Shown here one piece after another: positions 28,134-38,047 of a DNA stretch of 64,000 nt. Within the stretch, counting starts at the first letter, position 1. The number at the start of each line of letters is the position of its first letter. The translations under genes were made by a program, and so were the position numbers. This DNA comes from M3007 sp031373665 (lineage in GTDB: Bacteria > Bacteroidota > Bacteroidia > Chitinophagales > Saprospiraceae): NCBI GenBank assembly GCA_031373665.1, contig JANMMZ010000043.1, positions 124,001-188,000 on the forward strand. Direction: 5' to 3'. The notes beneath the pieces were generated by a model. The model made no database searches. It was not told the DNA's origin and saw only the letters and a list, made by a program, of their open reading frames with translations.

Positions 28134-31100
28134 TTATCGAATTACGGTAACATCACCACGATAAAGCAGTACGCGACCATCTAAAAATTTCACCTCCGCG
28201 ATATAGACATACACACCGGGATTTACGTATTTCCCTTTGTATCTACCATCCCATCCTTCGGAAAGTTGATTCTCGGGCAAATATTTTTCGCGGTTATATA
28301 ACTGCTCACCCCAACGATCATAGATCCTACAGAAATTGATGAGTTCAGCACCAATACCAGCGAAAGGCTGGAAGTGTGTGTTAGTACCACTCGGATTTCC
28401 CGGATAGAACACATTTGGAACATATACATTGCGGTTTGGATCTATAGTGACTGATATGTATCCTATACCGCTACATCCATTGGTGTCAATAACCGTTAGA
28501 CCTAACCTCGTGGACTCAAATGTATATAATATCTCATCATAAAGAGATTTCCCCTTTAATATCAAGCGATCTATGGATGTCCAAAGGAAAGTATCCCTAG
28601 AAGAATCATCAACACCGTCTATAATTGGATCAAGTGGCAATTCTTCTCCCAATTGTACTTCTACCTCATCAGGAACAAACATAACAGTGATTGGTGCGGG
28701 CTCAATAATATTGAGCGATGAGTCTGCTAGTTCACAACCCTTCCCATCAAAGAAACTAATGACATGGATGCCACCAGCCACTGGAATCTGGGTACCGGGG
28801 TCTAAACGAACCCCAAAATCAACACTAAACTGATAAGGACCACCAGAGCCCCCCCAAATAGTATCAACAGTAAAGGATGTTTCGTCACCATTGCATAAAA
28901 GCGGCAAGAAACCTCCATTTCGGCCTTGAATAGCAGGTGGATCAATCAGCAAGAAACTATCACGGGCGGTACAGCCTTTAGAGTCTGTCACAGTGACATA
29001 ATAGAAGCCAGAAGAAAGCATAGTGATACTGGAAGCAGTTCCTTCCGAATTTCCACCCTCATCTTCCCATACATACTCATAGGTTCCGGCATTACCACCT
29101 GTGATGCTCACTTGTAAAGAGCCACTGGCATCGCCAAAACAACGAATAGGCTCTGAAAGCAAGGTGTCTTTTTCCAAAGTGATAGCGATTGGCTGTGTGA
29201 GTGTGTCTGCAAATACCCCGGTACAACCATCAACATCGGTTACTGTTACAGCAAATAAACCATTAGGGAAATCATCTACTGCCAAATCCGTTAAAGCATT
29301 GGTGGTAGCACCATTACTCCATAAGAAAGTATAAGGGCCACCATTACCACCGTCACCAACAATAGAGATCGCTCCATCTTCGCCGCCGAAGCAGGAAACT
29401 GGGGTTGTGCTAAGATTAGAGCCGACTGAATCAGGGGAAGGAATAGTGATTTGCTCTATTTTAAAGCAGTTATTTCCATCTGATATGGTTACAGAATGTA
29501 TGCCTGCACACAAATCAGTACGTACAGAATCAGTACCCCCATCATCCCAAAGGAAAGTGAAGTCTCCGGGTGATTCAGGTACGCTTCCATAATATGCTTC
29601 TACTGTCACCGCTCCATCGCAAGAGGTGGCACAAGTAGTACTTGTAATACCCATGATCTCAGATACGATTGCTGGAGGCTGTTTCAAGGTAAAGGTATCA
29701 GAGAACATACAGCCCTCGGAGTCCATGATCTTGACTGCGTAGTTACCAGCCCCGATAGGCGTTAATACACCTGATGAAGGCCCAGCAGGAGCGGGAATCC
29801 ACATGAATGTGTAAGGCGCATTGCCACCACTGACGGTTACACCCAAAGTACCGTCTGTTTTACCATTACAACTTGGCTCAATCATCAAGGTATCAGTAAT
29901 AGCCAACAGGCCAATAGCAGCCAAGGCCACTGTATCGGTTGTAATACATCCAGAAATGACATCTGTGACTTTAATAATATATTCACCTGCGCCTAAACCG
30001 CATACTTTGACGCTATCGTCGAGGATCGTACCATTGATGGTTGACCATTCAAATAAATCACCATCAGGGGAGTTGACTTCTAAGCATCCGTCGTTTCCGC
30101 ATTTTATAGAAGTAGAATCTATGGATACGATTTGTGGAGGCTCGGGAAGCAAAAGGGTAAAGAATAATGAATCTTCACAACCATTCAAATCTGTAACAGT
30201 CACACTGTGATCGCCGGGAGGAAGGCCATTGAGATTAGGGCCTACATTTGATGGAGTCCAGTTGTAAGTATAACTACCAGGGCCAGCGGCGGTGCCACCA
30301 GCAGTGATCACCGTAATAGAACCACTTGCAGTAAATGCACAATTTGGGTTGCTAATGCTAACAGTATCCAACACCAATGGTGTTGGTTGCTTTATATCGA
30401 AGGTGTCAGATATCCTACAACCATTCCCATCTACTGCTAATACGCTATAAATGCCTACGGGCAGATCGGTATAAGTAGAAGAGGTGGCCGTATTGCTGAC
30501 GGAAAAGGTATTTGGAGTCCAGAAAAAAGCGTAATTTGGCGTAACGGAGGCAGGAGTTTCCGTTACACTTACAATGATAGATCCAGTGGAATCTCCGTTA
30601 CACAGAGCATCTGAGGGGCTTCCAATGATGCTCAGGGTTTGCATACTGTTTACCTGAAAACTATCCAAATACATACATCCGCGAGAGTCAGTCACCTTGA
30701 GGCGGTAAAAACCAGCCTTTACATTATTTAAAACAAACGGATTGGCTTGGCCACTGCCACCAGCAAAGGGCAAGCCCAGTGAATCTGGATCGGGTGCATA
30801 CGTCCATACAAAACTATAGGTAGATCCCACGGCAAAGGGAGTTCCCCCAGTCATGCCATACGTAATCGAACCATTGGAAATACCGGTACAACTAGGTTCT
30901 ACAATGGTGACTGTTGCATCGTTTAATGGTAGTGGTTCTCCTAAAGCACCGGCAGCAGAGAAAACACATTGGCGAATATTATCCGTGATAACAACGCTAT
31001 ATTGGCCAGCAGGAACACCATTTTGAACGCGACCTGTAGGATTGGGTAGATTAGTAGCTGCAGTCCAAACATATGAAAAATTTGAACCGGGGTTGGCCAC

Positions 31101-32846
31101 AGGAGAACCCGCTATAAGGATTATCGCAGTGACAATACCGTCATTTTCGCCGTTGCAAGAAGGTGTTTGAGTAAATTCTAACTGCGCGCCTAGAGACGGG
31201 ATTGCTACAGTAATTGTGTCACAGAAGGTAGAGCCATTTCCATTGTCGTCTGTGACACAGATTTCATACTGAAATACCGTATTATTGAAATCTCCAACAC
31301 TGGCAGTATATACATCGTTCGGGCCATTAAGAATCCCAAGCGGGAATGGGTTAGGATTAGGGCCGAGGTCTGTCACGGTAACTTCAATTGGGTAAACACC
31401 CCCAATTGGATCTACTGTTAAAGTTGCTTGACCGCTACAAAGGGTGTCGGTTATCGAAGCCACAAAACTTACGGGTAAAAAACTCACGCATACTTGCTCC
31501 AATTGGTCTGATACAGCTACTGGTATGCCAGTGGTGCCTTCGACAGAGATCTGAGTGGGTGTACTGCTGATAGATAGGTCGGTGCAAGAGTTTAGGGGGC
31601 CAATGGCAGTAAAACAAATATCAAACAAGACTTCGCCATCGGTAACATTGATGGCGGTGCTCGAATTTACTATGATCACTCCAACATCTCCATTTGGTGC
31701 TGGTATCTCGTTGAGATTATAAGTAACCAACGGCTGCAAAGCAGGATCAATCGCAGGATTTAGATTGCTAATACCTGTATATTGAAGTACCGTTGGATCC
31801 CAGTTGATGGAGAAAGCCGCAGAAGAAAGTGCGTTAAAATTTTGAACTGTTACTGGGATACAGGTGCTTGTACCAGGGGGAATCAAAGTTTCTTCCGAGA
31901 TAAACACCGTATTATCGCTTGGATCACAGCCACTCATGTTGATTTGACCGACATAATCACAACTTTTACCATCAGAAATAGTAATAATATAAGTACCGGG
32001 TTGCGGTACGGAAAAATTGATGTTCGCAAAATATTTCCATTGAGAGGCAGGTGTTTGAATAATAGCCTTCACACCTGGAGATCCTTGCAATGAGATGTCA
32101 ATGGAGTAGTTACTGCCTACCAATAATTCTGGGTATCCGCCTTCTAAACGGAAGCGACCGTTACAATCGTTGCCCGAATTTGGGGTGATGTTGGCTGCGT
32201 TGATGGCATTTAAGTAAGCAACTTTAAACGCGACACTGGTATTTACGCTTACACAAGGACCAGGAATACCAGAAGGGCCTGTCTCATAACCTACCGTAGC
32301 AAAATTATCCAAAGTGATGGGTGCAAAATAGACCACAATTGGTTTGCCCGTATTCGTTGGATTGAAGGTGGCATTGTTTTGCAGGTTGCCATCATTATTC
32401 AATAAAAGATCGCCACTGATTTGCTGAGTAGCCACCCATATACTGGTAGGGCTATTGGGCCATACGCAAGGGTCTGCAATGATGTTTTGAAGGGTGGTGC
32501 CCATCACTGAAGGGGGGCAATCATAAAAAGCCCAACCAACCCCAGGAGGGGTAGCAGGCGCTGGATCTCCAGAGAGATCGGCATTGCCTGCATGATCCAG
32601 TAAGATCTGGTCGCCAAAACACAGGAAGATGGTGTCATTGACAGCAAAACTGGCTTGGTTACTTTGACCTGAAAATGCCCCTAGTGTGAATGTGCCAGCA
32701 TTGTTGCACATCATTTCTGTGCCTAGGAGTGGCAGGGTAGATGGTTTTATGGGAAATGGCACGGAGATCGCGTGCGGAACCTGGGCATGGAGAAGCTGTG
32801 TCAGCAGTAGGAGACAGGCTACCAGCGGGATTAGAATTTTACGCAT
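28134..32846 (-). CDS. giant SprB-repeat adhesin with cohesin-like domain and type B T9SS sorting domain
   Basis: A 1570-residue secreted protein. The signal peptide is MRKILIPLVACLLLLTQLLH; a TTG 24 bases upstream is less likely. Residues about 320-450 resemble a cohesin fold (TSTCIPVTVQNFNALSSAAF, DPTVLQYTGI, VLFDICFTAIG). About ten SprB-type repeats follow, each beginning xxxCNGxxDGxxxV and ending GxYxVxVTDxxGC. The last 100 residues are the type B sorting domain (NVYVPNVFYPGNPSGTN, IYDRWGEQLYNREKY, GVYVYIAEVKF). SprB-like adhesins are moved along the surface by the gliding machinery in Flavobacterium; whether this one takes part in gliding is inference. The promoter box at 32996-33003 gives a leader of about 140 bases. 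Confidence 0.87.
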   Translation of the reverse strand: MRKILIPLVACLLLLTQLLHAQVPHAISVPFPIKPSTLPLLGTEMMCNNAGTFTLGAFSGQSNQASFAVNDTIFLCFGDQILLDHAGNADLSGDPAPATPPGVGWAFYDCPPSVMGTTLQNIIADPCVWPNSPTSIWVATQQISGDLLLNNDGNLQNNATFNPTNTGKPIVVYFAPITLDNFATVGYETGPSGIPGPCVSVNTSVAFKVAYLNAINAANITPNSGNDCNGRFRLEGGYPELLVGSNYSIDISLQGSPGVKAIIQTPASQWKYFANINFSVPQPGTYIITISDGKSCDYVGQINMSGCDPSDNTVFISEETLIPPGTSTCIPVTVQNFNALSSAAFSINWDPTVLQYTGISNLNPAIDPALQPLVTYNLNEIPAPNGDVGVIIVNSSTAINVTDGEVLFDICFTAIGPLNSCTDLSISSTPTQISVEGTTGIPVAVSDQLEQVCVSFLPVSFVASITDTLCSGQATLTVDPIGGVYPIEVTVTDLGPNPNPFPLGILNGPNDVYTASVGDFNNTVFQYEICVTDDNGNGSTFCDTITVAIPSLGAQLEFTQTPSCNGENDGIVTAIILIAGSPVANPGSNFSYVWTAATNLPNPTGRVQNGVPAGQYSVVITDNIRQCVFSAAGALGEPLPLNDATVTIVEPSCTGISNGSITYGMTGGTPFAVGSTYSFVWTYAPDPDSLGLPFAGGSGQANPFVLNNVKAGFYRLKVTDSRGCMYLDSFQVNSMQTLSIIGSPSDALCNGDSTGSIIVSVTETPASVTPNYAFFWTPNTFSVSNTATSSTYTDLPVGIYSVLAVDGNGCRISDTFDIKQPTPLVLDTVSISNPNCAFTASGSITVITAGGTAAGPGSYTYNWTPSNVGPNLNGLPPGDHSVTVTDLNGCEDSLFFTLLLPEPPQIVSIDSTSIKCGNDGCLEVNSPDGDLFEWSTINGTILDDSVKVCGLGAGEYIIKVTDVISGCITTDTVALAAIGLLAITDTLMIEPSCNGKTDGTLGVTVSGGNAPYTFMWIPAPAGPSSGVLTPIGAGNYAVKIMDSEGCMFSDTFTLKQPPAIVSEIMGITSTTCATSCDGAVTVEAYYGSVPESPGDFTFLWDDGGTDSVRTDLCAGIHSVTISDGNNCFKIEQITIPSPDSVGSNLSTTPVSCFGGEDGAISIVGDGGNGGPYTFLWSNGATTNALTDLAVDDFPNGLFAVTVTDVDGCTGVFADTLTQPIAITLEKDTLLSEPIRCFGDASGSLQVSITGGNAGTYEYVWEDEGGNSEGTASSITMLSSGFYYVTVTDSKGCTARDSFLLIDPPAIQGRNGGFLPLLCNGDETSFTVDTIWGGSGGPYQFSVDFGVRLDPGTQIPVAGGIHVISFFDGKGCELADSSLNIIEPAPITVMFVPDEVEVQLGEELPLDPIIDGVDDSSRDTFLWTSIDRLILKGKSLYDEILYTFESTRLGLTVIDTNGCSGIGYISVTIDPNRNVYVPNVFYPGNPSGTNTHFQPFAGIGAELINFCRIYDRWGEQLYNREKYLPENQLSEGWDGRYKGKYVNPGVYVYIAEVKFLDGRVLLYRGDVTVIR

Positions 32847-32995
32847 TCTTGAGTAAATAAATTTAAACAATGGGTAGATGGATAAATAAAAAAAGGATAA
32901 AAAACGCCTAAATATTTAGACGCGACAAACAAACCATATGTAGATAGAAAGCAATAACTTTAACGCTTTATACCCAATATGGTGTAGGACGGGCG

Positions 32996-33003
32996 CAAAA
33001 GTA
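32996..33003 (-). promoter_or_regulatory. -7 promoter element for the SprB-like gene
   Basis: Minus-strand TACTTTTG followed by CGCCC, the same TTTTGCGCC form as at the SusC gene (53129-53136). Confidence 0.5.
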
Positions 33004-33092
33004 GTCAATCGAAGGCGAACCAACCTAAAACAGACGATACAAATATCGCTTATTTAACATTTCATGGCTTTGTGAAGCCCCAAAACGAGCAG

Positions 33093-34343
33093 TTAACCAA
33101 AATTATTGCCACTAGGTCGCCATAAACATCCATTCAACACTACCTCTCTCACAATATTACTGCCAAAAGCATAGGAAAGGAAGGCTAATGACGAAATAGG
33201 AGTAGAAATAATCAAATTTGCCTTTTTGCCGACAGCAATACTACCATAATTGGCGGATAACTCCATTGCAAATGCTCCATTGAGGGTGGCTGCTTGTATG
33301 GCTTCCTCGGGCAGCATCTTCATTTTTATACAGGCTAGCGAAAGCACAAACGGCATTTTTCCAGATGGAGAAGACCCAGGGTTGTAATCGGTGGCCAAAA
33401 CAACAGGCAATCCTGCATCTATCATTTTACGAGCAGGTGCGTAAGGAATACCTAAGAAAAAAGCACAGGAAGGCAAAAGGGTAGGCAGTGTTTGGCTATT
33501 TAAAAGCGCAGCAATTTCTGAATCGCCAGTATATTCTAAGTGATCTACCGAGATTGCATTGTGCTTTACGCCCACTTGCACACCGCCGGTATAACCTAGT
33601 TCATTGGCATGGATTTTTGCTTTCAAGCCGTACTTCTCTCCGGCCTCTAATATTTCAGAGGTCTCCTCTGGGGTATAAAATCCCTTGTCACAAAACACAT
33701 CGCAGTAATCGGCCAAACCTTCGGCTGCTACATAAGGGATCATTTCGGTGGTGAGTAATTTTATATAGCCAGCCCTATTGTTTTTATATAACAGGGGCAT
33801 CGCGTGGGCACCCAAGAAGGTTGCTTTTACCGGAATCGGCGATACTGCTTTGATGCGTCGGATAACCCTCAGCATTTTTATCTCAGATTCAAAACTAAGC
33901 CCGTATCCACTTTTTATTTCAATGGCTCCTGTACCTTGAGCCATTACTTCTTCAAGTCGGTGCCAAGCATTGACAAATAACTCTTGCTCGTCAGAATCCT
34001 GCATTTTTCTAGCAGAGTTTAATATGCCTCCACCTTTCTCCGCGATTTCCTCATATGACAAACCCTTGATCCGATCTTGAAACTCTTCTTCTCGCGATGC
34101 TGCATATACTATATGTGTGTGTGAGTCACACCAAGACGGTAATACTGCGCAACCAGCAGCATCTATTATTTGATCGGCGCGGTCAGGACAAGCAGACATA
34201 GGGCCAAAACCTTCAATGCGATCACCTTCTATGATCAGGTAAGCATCATTTAAAACTGGTAGTTTGGCCATATCTGCACCCTTTACCACTTGATCGTGGT
34301 GAGCAGTGGCAAGAAATTTAATGTTTCGAATGAGTATTGACAT
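33093..34343 (-). CDS. hutI: imidazolonepropionase
   Basis: A 416-residue amidohydrolase-fold enzyme that opens 4-imidazolone-5-propanoate to N-formimidoyl-glutamate in histidine degradation. Metal-ligand motifs are DSHTHIVYAASREEEF (HxH, about residues 76-79), HANELGYTGG (about 245), the DHLEYTG region and ATDYNPGSSPSGKMPF (about 320) with the active-site Asp and the substrate-binding serines. Length is normal (about 410). No hutH, hutU or hutG gene is in the window. The promoter box at 34387-34394 lies in the 62-base gap after the kelch gene, so it is likely expressed on its own. Confidence 0.93.
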   Translation of the reverse strand: MSILIRNIKFLATAHHDQVVKGADMAKLPVLNDAYLIIEGDRIEGFGPMSACPDRADQIIDAAGCAVLPSWCDSHTHIVYAASREEEFQDRIKGLSYEEIAEKGGGILNSARKMQDSDEQELFVNAWHRLEEVMAQGTGAIEIKSGYGLSFESEIKMLRVIRRIKAVSPIPVKATFLGAHAMPLLYKNNRAGYIKLLTTEMIPYVAAEGLADYCDVFCDKGFYTPEETSEILEAGEKYGLKAKIHANELGYTGGVQVGVKHNAISVDHLEYTGDSEIAALLNSQTLPTLLPSCAFFLGIPYAPARKMIDAGLPVVLATDYNPGSSPSGKMPFVLSLACIKMKMLPEEAIQAATLNGAFAMELSANYGSIAVGKKANLIISTPISSLAFLSYAFGSNIVREVVLNGCLWRPSGNNFG

Positions 34344-34386
34344 AAAAGTTGGAATACAGGAAGGCTTGAGCCCATTAATTTAGGGG

Positions 34387-34394
34387 CAAAGGTA
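34387..34394 (-). promoter_or_regulatory. -7 promoter element for hutI
   Basis: Minus-strand TACCTTTG followed by CCCC, 44 bases upstream of the ATG at 34343. Confidence 0.5.
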
Positions 34395-34405
34395 CAATGG
34401 ATAGA

Positions 34406-35728
34406 TCAATGTGAGATCATCACCTGTGTAGATCCCAAAAATTTATATCCTTTCCAGACTTTGATGAAATAGGTACCTGTGGGTACGTGGTTTGTTTCTA
34501 TCCGAATATTGCCTTGGCCACCCACTGATTTAATCAATTTTCCTTGTAGATCAACCAATTGAAATATCGCATCTTCTGGGCTTTCGATGATGAAGTAATC
34601 CGCCGCAGGATTTGGGACAATCCGTATGTTTAGTTTCCTTAGGTTTTCCTCTTGTGTATGTGGCGCTATCGCCCATTGAAAACCATAAACTTGATCTGAT
34701 ACTTTTTGATTGGGGGCCATACCGCCTACTGTAATAAAATAATCTGGATTTACCTGCCCAACGCCCCTCAGATCCATAATAGGCGGGAAAAGGCCTGCTT
34801 GATTCAACTCGAACAAACCATCATTGGCATAATATACCCTAGCACGCGCTTGAGCGGCTACGCCACCAGTGCCGTTGTATGCGATACCATCATAGTTATA
34901 GGTAACATTTGAGCCGCCTAACCAAACCAATCCACCTGCTATTTGACTGGTAGCCATCCGATACCCTTTGGCCAATGGATTGGACTGAATTGACCATGTG
35001 ATGTCACTGGGGTTATTTGGGTTGATGTATCCTTTGCGAAACTGAGAAGTAATAGGGAAATTGGCACCAGTGCTTGCACCACCGCAGTAGAATATGGAAT
35101 CGCCTTTGATCATACCAGATGCTCCAAATGCCTTATAACTGTTATTATTTGGCACAGCGGCTCCCACTGTCCAAGTATCTGTGGTTGGGTTGTATATCTG
35201 CACATTGGCTACATTGGTGGTGTTGCTCCATCCGGTCACTACAAAAATCAGGCTATCGCGCCAGACCGCCTGTACATGATCGTCTATCGGCACTGGGATA
35301 TTTGCGCCATCGGCAAGCCATGTATTGGTTTCAGGATCGAAACGGTGCAGTTTATTTGAACTGTTTTCTGCGCCATTCTGCGCTACGTGGTATCCTCCCA
35401 ATACATAAATGCGATTTTTGACCGTGCTTGCGCCGCCTGCAATGCGACCTCCAGTTGTACCCGGTACAGGTGGCAATGTCTGCCATTGATTGGTAATGGT
35501 ATTGAGTCGCCACGCTTTCAGGTGGATACCCGACCATATTTTGGTACTATCCATACCCATGAATGAATATACACAAGGCGTATCATTGGCCATAGCAGCG
35601 GTCACTGCATTGTTGGTGACAGGTTGGGGTAGGGGAGCGAGCACATTATAGTAAGGTGTGGGGGTCTGTGCGCTACCTAGGGCTACGCTGAAAAAGAAGA
35701 TTGTTGTAAATAAAATAATTTCCTTCAT
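34406..35728 (-). CDS. kelch-repeat protein with type A T9SS sorting domain
   Basis: A 440-residue exported protein. The signal peptide ends near residue 20 (GSAQ). The body is a kelch-type propeller with blade motifs such as GGRIAGGASTVKNRIYVLGG and FVVTGWSNTTNVANVQIYNP. The last 80 residues are a type A sorting domain (LNIRIVPNPAADYFIIESPE to GTYFIKVWKGYKFLG). It is predicted to be cell-surface or extracellular. No enzymatic residues are recognised. It lies between hutI and the phosphonatase-like gene, 93 bases from the latter, with its own promoter box at 35754-35761. Confidence 0.82.
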   Translation of the reverse strand: MKEIILFTTIFFFSVALGSAQTPTPYYNVLAPLPQPVTNNAVTAAMANDTPCVYSFMGMDSTKIWSGIHLKAWRLNTITNQWQTLPPVPGTTGGRIAGGASTVKNRIYVLGGYHVAQNGAENSSNKLHRFDPETNTWLADGANIPVPIDDHVQAVWRDSLIFVVTGWSNTTNVANVQIYNPTTDTWTVGAAVPNNNSYKAFGASGMIKGDSIFYCGGASTGANFPITSQFRKGYINPNNPSDITWSIQSNPLAKGYRMATSQIAGGLVWLGGSNVTYNYDGIAYNGTGGVAAQARARVYYANDGLFELNQAGLFPPIMDLRGVGQVNPDYFITVGGMAPNQKVSDQVYGFQWAIAPHTQEENLRKLNIRIVPNPAADYFIIESPEDAIFQLVDLQGKLIKSVGGQGNIRIETNHVPTGTYFIKVWKGYKFLGSTQVMISH

Positions 35729-35753
35729 GCTAAGTTTTTACGATGTAATCGTA

Positions 35754-35761
35754 CAAAGGTA
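35754..35761 (-). promoter_or_regulatory. -7 promoter element for the kelch gene
   Basis: Minus-strand TACCTTTG followed by TACG, 26 bases before the ATG at 35728. Confidence 0.5.
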
Positions 35762-35821
35762 GTAAAAACCTAGAGCCAACTAACCCTAGAAGTCAGAGTA
35801 TGCTCATTTTAATTATTTATA

Positions 35822-36556
35822 TCATAAATATGGTGTCAAAAAAACCGGCAATTCTTTCAAAGATCCCAACAAGCCATCATTTTCAAGCACTTCCAACTCA
35901 GATACATGGTGCGTTCCATTGGTCACAGCAAGTGATAAGAGGCATCCTGCGTTGCGGCCTTCTGCCAAATCAACAGGAGTATCGCCGATCTTAACTATAT
36001 GGCGAGGGTCTTCAATCCCAAATATCCCCATAGCCTTTTGGATCATGTAAGGTTTTGGGCGGCCCAAGGGCACTTCATCACTGGCTATGGATAGATTAAT
36101 AATAGATCCTACGCCACCTACGTAATTAGAATCCAGTCCAGCCAACCAGCCCAGTTTATTCAGTATAATATTAGTAACTACCCTATAAAAACCAGTATTG
36201 AGCACAATTTTTATATCGCGCGCTCGCAACCAGTTGAAGGCTTCATAGGCTCCTTCGGTTGCGCTCACTTCATTGAGCCGGTAATAATCTTCTAAAATGG
36301 TACGAAAGCCAGAAAAGGTTTGACGCGCCTTTGCCACAATCAAAGTCTCTTCCGCCTCTTTGCCCAATTGCTCTCGCCAAAGCACTTGAAATACTTCCAG
36401 TTTTGAGACCCCCATCAGGGCATTTAAACGCTCTGAATCAGCAATGATTCCGTCTTGATAGCAGGCTTCTGAAAAGCATTGAAGTACTTCGTGGTTATCT
36501 ATCACTGTAGTGCCAGCCATATCAAACACGACCATTTTAATAGAATTATTTTCCAT
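35822..36556 (-). CDS. phosphonatase-like HAD hydrolase (PhnX-like)
   Basis: A 244-residue cytoplasmic HAD-superfamily enzyme closest to phosphonoacetaldehyde hydrolase, which cleaves the C-P bond of phosphonoacetaldehyde to acetaldehyde and phosphate. The nucleophile loop is VVFDMAGTTV with Asp12 and Ala14; the Ala in place of the usual second Asp is specific to the phosphonatase group. The cap carries MGVSKLEVF, whose Lys52 aligns with the Schiff-base lysine of PhnX (MGLLK). GRPKPYMI and KIGDTPVDLAEGRNAG give the remaining catalytic Lys/Asp motifs. It belongs with the shorter PhnX-like clade known to occur beside FAD oxidases such as the one at 38048. It is divergent from the transporter-oxidase operon. 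The substrate could be phosphonoacetaldehyde or a close relative. Confidence 0.88.
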   Translation of the reverse strand: MENNSIKMVVFDMAGTTVIDNHEVLQCFSEACYQDGIIADSERLNALMGVSKLEVFQVLWREQLGKEAEETLIVAKARQTFSGFRTILEDYYRLNEVSATEGAYEAFNWLRARDIKIVLNTGFYRVVTNIILNKLGWLAGLDSNYVGGVGSIINLSIASDEVPLGRPKPYMIQKAMGIFGIEDPRHIVKIGDTPVDLAEGRNAGCLLSLAVTNGTHHVSELEVLENDGLLGSLKELPVFLTPYL

Positions 36557-36569
36557 GTTTTATTTTTTG

Positions 36570-36577
36570 CAAAGATA
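36570..36577 (-). promoter_or_regulatory. -7 promoter element for the phosphonatase-like gene
   Basis: Minus-strand TATCTTTG followed by CAAA, only 14 bases before the ATG at 36556, implying a very short leader. Confidence 0.5.
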
Positions 36578-36757
36578 TGGTGGTCAAAATTAAGCATAGT
36601 TTAAGTTTTCACTAGAAATCAATGTACAGGCTTTCCTTTACATTAACTTTACAATTAAGCAATTACGTATTAAGTATTGGTTATTTTCGTCGTTAGGCTT
36701 AGGCTTGGAATACAATCGGTCGTAAGATTGTGCATTATTTTTCAAGACCTAATATAT

Positions 36758-38044
36758 ATGACATATCATAGCCCAAGGTTTGCCCAAAAAATGGCTACTG
36801 CATCTCCTACTGTATTCGTTGTCATGGCTGGGCTATTTGCTTTTCTTGCCTATTGTTGTGTCTATGCTTTTCGGAAACCCTTCACCGCTGGCACTTATGA
36901 AGGATTGATGCTTTGGGGTGTCCAATATAAAATTGTATTAGTCATGGCTCAAGTGGCAGGATATGCGCTTTCAAAATTTATTGGTATCAGGGTCATTTCA
37001 GGAATAGGGGCGAGTAGTAGGGGATATATTCTGGCGATGGTCATTGGTTTGGCTGCCTTATCGCTCCTTGGTTTTGCACTCACCCCACATCCTTGGAATG
37101 TTATTTGGATGTTTATCAATGGCTTGCCATTGGGTATGGCTTGGGGCATAGTATTTAGTTATTTAGAAGGTCGAAAAGTGACAGAAGCATTGGCGGCCTT
37201 ATTGTGTGCTAACTTTATTATTTCTTCGGGCTTTGTAAAAACAGTAGGAAAATGGCTTTTAAACACACGTGGGGTCAGCGAGCAATGGATGCCGTTTGTG
37301 GCAGGCATGATATTCTTTCCTATATTACTGTTAAGCCTTTGGGTACTTGAACACCTACCACCGCCATCAGAGGCCGATAAAGCCCAACGGGCCAAGCGAT
37401 ACAGTATGACTCCTGCCGAATGCAGATCCCTATTTATGCGATATAGTCCTGGACTGATTTTGCTGATCGGAATATATTTGTTACTGACCATCATACGCGA
37501 TGTACGCGATAATTTTGCGGTAGAAATATGGGCAGAACTTGGTATGGCTGGGCAATCTGCTATTTTGACCACTGCCGAACTGCCAATAGCCGTTTTGTCG
37601 TTGGTGGCGGTAGGTGCATTGATGTTTGTGCAAAACAATTTTTATGCATTTTGGATCCAACACCTATTAACCCTTTTTGGGGCAATCCTTATCATAGGCA
37701 GCACTATGCTTTTTCAATATCACTTCATTTCACCTGTTACTTGGATGATCTTGTCGGGGTTTGGTATTTTCCTCCCGTACATTATTTTCAATGGCGTTTT
37801 ATTTGATCGGTTTATGGCCGCATATAAGGAAAAAGGGAATGTAGGTTTTTTAATGTATTCAGCAGATTCTATTGGTTATCTTGGAAGCGTGGTGGTGTTG
37901 CTCTGGCGCAATTTTAGTGCTAGCAACATGAGTTGGTTGGTATTTTATACCCAATTATGTTATTTTGGAGCAGGCTTGTCTGTTGTTTTCACAGTAAGTT
38001 CATATTTCTATTTTAAAAGTAAATCAAGATCAGGTAAATACTAA
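36758..38044 (+). CDS. MFS-type transporter (DUF5690 family), candidate organophosphonate importer
   Basis: A 428-residue inner-membrane protein with about twelve hydrophobic helices. The first helix region reads YCCVYAFRKPFTAGTYEG; the Arg-Lys pair resembles the RK signature of organophosphate:phosphate antiporters such as GlpT and UhpT, and this form is typical of the Bacteroidota family DUF5690. The central loop (about 205-235) is charged and separates two six-helix halves. I chose the ATG at 36758 (MTYHSPRFAQ); a longer in-frame reading starts at a GTG 81 bases upstream and adds an unlikely segment. The FAD oxidase gene begins 3 bases after the stop, so the two form an operon, divergent from the phosphonatase-like gene. 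A role in moving aminophosphonates into the cytoplasm is inferred from context. Confidence 0.8.
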   Translation: MTYHSPRFAQKMATASPTVFVVMAGLFAFLAYCCVYAFRKPFTAGTYEGLMLWGVQYKIVLVMAQVAGYALSKFIGIRVISGIGASSRGYILAMVIGLAALSLLGFALTPHPWNVIWMFINGLPLGMAWGIVFSYLEGRKVTEALAALLCANFIISSGFVKTVGKWLLNTRGVSEQWMPFVAGMIFFPILLLSLWVLEHLPPPSEADKAQRAKRYSMTPAECRSLFMRYSPGLILLIGIYLLLTIIRDVRDNFAVEIWAELGMAGQSAILTTAELPIAVLSLVAVGALMFVQNNFYAFWIQHLLTLFGAILIIGSTMLFQYHFISPVTWMILSGFGIFLPYIIFNGVLFDRFMAAYKEKGNVGFLMYSADSIGYLGSVVVLLWRNFSASNMSWLVFYTQLCYFGAGLSVVFTVSSYFYFKSKSRSGKY

Positions 38045-38047
38045 AAA

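Noticed and set aside
28573..30210. Plus-strand frames within the SprB-like gene
   Set aside because: Low-complexity shadows of the repeat-rich minus-strand gene; no independent start signals or domain patterns.
33093..34343. hutI as part of the phosphonate pathway
   Set aside because: Imidazolonepropionase acts in histidine breakdown; the gene has its own promoter box and is separated by an unrelated kelch gene.
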